From Guillardia theta CCMP2712 (taxonomy: Eukaryota; Cryptophyceae; Pyrenomonadales; Geminigeraceae), in NCBI RefSeq assembly GCF_000315625.1, contig NW_005434669.1, positions 436,004-500,003 on the forward strand: a stretch of DNA of 64,000 nt. The letters are read 5' to 3'. Positions 61,241 through 64,000 of this stretch are shown piece after piece (within the stretch, counting starts at the first letter, position 1; every line of letters begins with the position of its first letter). A program made the translations under genes and the position numbers. The notes beneath the pieces were generated by a model. It was not told the DNA's origin, searched no databases, and was given only the letters and a program-made list of their open reading frames with translations.

Positions 61241-61832
61241 TGCGAGGTATACTAGGTACATGGCCTGACCATCACTCTCACAACATAAAAGGCCTGTCCA
61301 TACCGTCTCATATCGAATTCATAGCACATCTGTTCTAGGTCAACCTCTCACTTAACTTCTATCACATCATCTCTTCTCTTTATGCTGTCGAGCCCCTCCT
61401 GCATTCTTCCTCGCTTGAACGCCATTTTCCTTCACCCGTTTTAGATCATCAGAGACGTCGTTCACAAGTATGGGGTGGGTGGGTCCACAAAGGTGGGGGT
61501 ACTATAACATATTTACGGGGGTACCAAGAAGGTTCAGCAGGTCTCCATGAGGGTGGGGGTACAGTTCGGAATTTGCAATCGATCGCATAAGGTACCCCAC
61601 CCCCGATTATCTCCAATTCCATTATGCCATGACCCCTGCTTGACCCAATCGGTACTAGTACCCACCCTTGAAGCAACAAAAAGCTAGATTATAGGGTGGT
61701 AGTCGAAAGCCATCTCTCATGTATCCTTCTGGATACGTACGCCTTTACTCAAAGTATGCCTGAGTGACATATAACGAGGGTTTCACCCTTTATATGGCAG
61801 TCACCGGTACCGGTGCGACTCTCGTCCTCCCA
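61241..61832. other. Intergenic region with G-rich island at 61460-61690
   Basis: It contains repeated GGTGGGGGTAC words and ACCCCACCCCCG in the opposite sense, like the other islands. TTTACTCAAAGT at 61743-61754 matches the first 12 bases of the AT-rich tail repeat and may be a truncated copy. No gene is seen. Confidence 0.45.
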
Positions 61833-62519
61833 ATGCAGTCTGCAGTCCTCCTGGCTCTGGCATGTGCCGGAACCGCCAGCGCTTTTGCTCCCAGCTCTTC
61901 CCTCCCCAACAGCATTGCCTCTGCACGACCCTCTTCTTTGTGCAGCTTGAGAATGCAGTCAAGGGAGGTAGATCTGCTTGAACGAGGTTGGATGCAACCT
62001 TCTCGTCGATCGCTGCGGTTCTAACGCAATCCTTCTGTACAGTTGAGACGCTGAAGGTGCTGAGTGCTGTGAGCAAAGCCGGGGTTCTCAGCAAGGTTGA
62101 AAAATCTGGACTCCTAAGCAAGTTGGAAAAATCTGTAATCTATAAGAACCGCATGTGCTTGCAATACATTAACTTCGTTCCGTACGCAGGGAGCGCTGTC
62201 GAAGGCCGAGGAATTGCTTCCGCTTTTGGATGATTATCGCGTGATCTCACTGACAAAGAAGATTGTCAGCGTGTCACCGGGAACGCTTTACTTCTATGCG
62301 GTACTCCAAGTCGTTCATGAGATTTGTCACTGACTCGATTGCTAGATGCTTGCCTTGGGCGCCGACGCTGCTGTAATCGCTGGCGTACCTGACAACAGTG
62401 GCGCGCTCATTGCTGCTCAAGTAGCAACGACCGTTGCAATCCTTCCCCTTGTTGGAGCTCTCATCGTCGGAGGAAAGATCAACTCAATCATCCAGGGGAA
62501 TGAGCCACTCAAGCTTTGA
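61833..62519 (+). CDS. Plastid DUF1118-like thylakoid protein (multi-exon)
   Basis: The ATG at 61833 gives a signal peptide (MQSAVLLALACAGTASAFAP) with the SAFAP junction of complex-plastid proteins. Exon 1 ends at 61967. Exon 2 (from 62048) reads TLKVLSAVSKAGVLSKVEKS and GLLSKLEKS, the repeated LLSK.E.. pattern of DUF1118. Then come LSKAEELLPLLDDYRVISLT with SVSPGTLYFYA and a final exon MLALGADAAVIAGVPDNSGA, VATTVAILPLVGALIVGGKI, ending EPLKL. Two C-terminal hydrophobic segments suit a thylakoid membrane location. The function of the family is not established. The stop codon overlaps the 3' end of the gene on the other strand. Confidence 0.75.
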
Positions 62520-64000
62520 AAGATTTCGTTGTTTCAATAGTAATACAGTAAAGAATCGTTTTCTCGACCTCGATGCCCCCTAGGACCGGAATTCGACAGG
62601 GCCCGTACATTTTACATCTTCGTGTGGTGGTACCATGTGCTTGTGTAATCGAGTGAAGGCACAACTCGGATCCTCTGCAAACAATTTCATGTTCAAGACA
62701 AGCAGAAGAAACCTCAGAACAGTACTCACTGTAATCAGGATTATCCTGCACCAATTCTGGATCCGCCCCGAAGCTCTTAAAATAGTCCAATCGATTCCTG
62801 AACAAGTACTTAATGGATTACAACTGTTGTTCCGTGCGGAATACCTGTTCAAATTCCTCATGTGGAAATTTTGTGGATCTTTGATTGTCGGTATCTTTGG
62901 GCGAACCTGGACAAATGCTCGTGTCAGAGTGACACAAAATCAACATATTCTTCACCAGCGAAGCATTTGCCGGAACCATGGGAACTGTGAAGCTGGATGA
63001 AAAATTCCTGAATGTTCCTGGATATTTCTCCCCGTCGAATGCTGGAGCATCAACCTGCGCGGCAGCTCAATAGAATGTCCCAGGGCACAACAAGCCTCAT
63101 GATGCCTTGCAAGACTCTAGAGATAGTTTCGCGTTACGTCCATCATCTATGTCCTGATCTTTTGCCATACACTGCTCGACGGTTAAAAAGCTAAAGATGC
63201 ATTTGTTATTCCATACCTTCGTTCCGTGGTCCCACATTGTCCTAAGACAAAACGCGGAAACCGTGTCCCAGATCTTGCATCGTTTCATTTTCACCTTGCG
63301 TAAAGGGTCAATCAAAAAGCCACGAGGAGTAAGAACATCCGAGTGAGATTACATCGCAGAAGTTGCCAAACCAAAGGGCGTTTCCGTTGTGACGCAGATC
63401 GCAATCCTGGAACACAAAAGAATTGATGGGGGTAAACAAGTATGTATAGAACAACCAGCACTTCTGCCTGGCACCAGTCCACAACACCAATAGCTTGATG
63501 ACAAAATTCGATGACAGTCTTTGTTACCGATAGAAATGCTTTTTCGCACACAACAACTCCCCAACCCGTAGGAACTCCTTCCTTGACCCCTCCCAGGGCA
63601 CACTGCTTCCATTTTAGATCCCCTTCACCCATCTTGACTACAAACCTGTACAACTTTAAGCTTGACACGTGGAAACTTGACAAAACGAGGAGGCAACACA
63701 GGGGTGCCAGGAACTTTGGGTCGTTTCCTTTGGAGCAATCAGCTAAGGGAAAGGGCTAACACTCATGATTAAACCTTGCCAGTGGGAGACGACTTACCCC
63801 CTTGCAGTAAATCGCATCACCCGCTGGATGATCGGAGCGGATGCTACATTCCTGCCAACAACAAGTTTTGAGTTGGATGCATTCGATTGTTGAGCGAAAG
63901 CTTACCTCTACCTCCCACTCTCCAGCAAAAATATACAAGCAAGATGCTCGATGGGCAAACCAATCTATGCCCCTGATTCGAATTCATTACTCACATCACA
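62509..64000 (-). CDS. Cysteine-rich secretory protein, 5' end beyond the window (partial, multi-exon)
   Basis: Several minus-strand exons read well: a segment from the edge (FAHRASCLYIFAGEWE), KTVIEFCHQAIGVVDWCQAE, DCDLRHNGNALWFGNFCDV, VDAPAFDGEKYPGTFRNFSS with VPMVPANASLVKNMLILCHS and SICPGS, and a last exon DYFKSFGADPELVQDNPDYS, CSEVSSACLEHEIVCRG, ending at 62509. Cys spacing recalls the secreted protein at 14802-15361 but alignment is not claimed. No start is visible, so the gene probably continues past base 64000. Confidence 0.5.

Overview
The window is nuclear DNA of a photosynthetic, flagellated eukaryote, most probably a cryptophyte alga of the Guillardia theta type. This is inferred from the sequence, as no search was run. 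The grounds are many short GT-AG introns (about 35-110 nt), no operons, and several nuclear genes whose products begin with a signal peptide followed by a transit peptide with Phe near its first residue (AHS-FG, SAFAP, ASC-FHAP, EAFMAAP), the bipartite presequence of complex plastids. The window also holds a flagellar doublet protein (DM10/EFHC), a mitochondrial ribosomal protein and endomembrane genes. Most genes are split, so the models below join open frames across GT...AG junctions where the reading phase is conserved. Exon edges marked approximate are just that.

Layout from left to right. 1-12 kb: a DSC3/TMUB-like ubiquitin-fold membrane protein; a Nudix hydrolase with a plastid presequence; a very large membrane-anchored subtilase with PA, KP-43-like, EGF and CUB-like modules, interrupted by microsatellites and a 100-N gap; an MFS transporter. 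12-19 kb: gene-poor, with an RWP-RK factor, a Cys-rich secreted protein, and an F-box/LRR-like gene visible only after splicing. 19-30 kb: the AP-2 alpha adaptin; an intronless orphan SF2 helicase-like ATPase; a discoidin-like/SGNH esterase; mitochondrial mL40. 30-46 kb: a secreted L-type lectin; an ABC1-family (aarF/ADCK) kinase; a single-pass membrane protein; a plastid protein of unknown function; a receptor-like LamG/cadherin-like/GCC2-GCC3/polytopic membrane protein. 46-57.5 kb: transcription coactivator PC4; V-ATPase subunit F; a small membrane protein; a plastid-targeted PDZ protein; the EFHC/Rib72-like protein; calpain-7. 57.7-64 kb: a multi-exon secretory protein with an LRLRGG motif; a tiny gene; a plastid DUF1118-like protein; the 3' part of a Cys-rich secretory gene.

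The intergenic DNA carries two dispersed repeat families: G/C-rich islands associated with an AT-rich tail (core TTTACTCAAAGTTAAGTTAA, once as a perfect 36-bp inverted pair), and short islands rich in CCCCTACCC/GGGGTAGGG. No rRNA, tRNA or CRISPR was recognised. The genes do not form one pathway. The items most worth following are the orphan helicase-like gene, the two giant surface proteins, the inverted-repeat element, and the probable assembly error at the gap.
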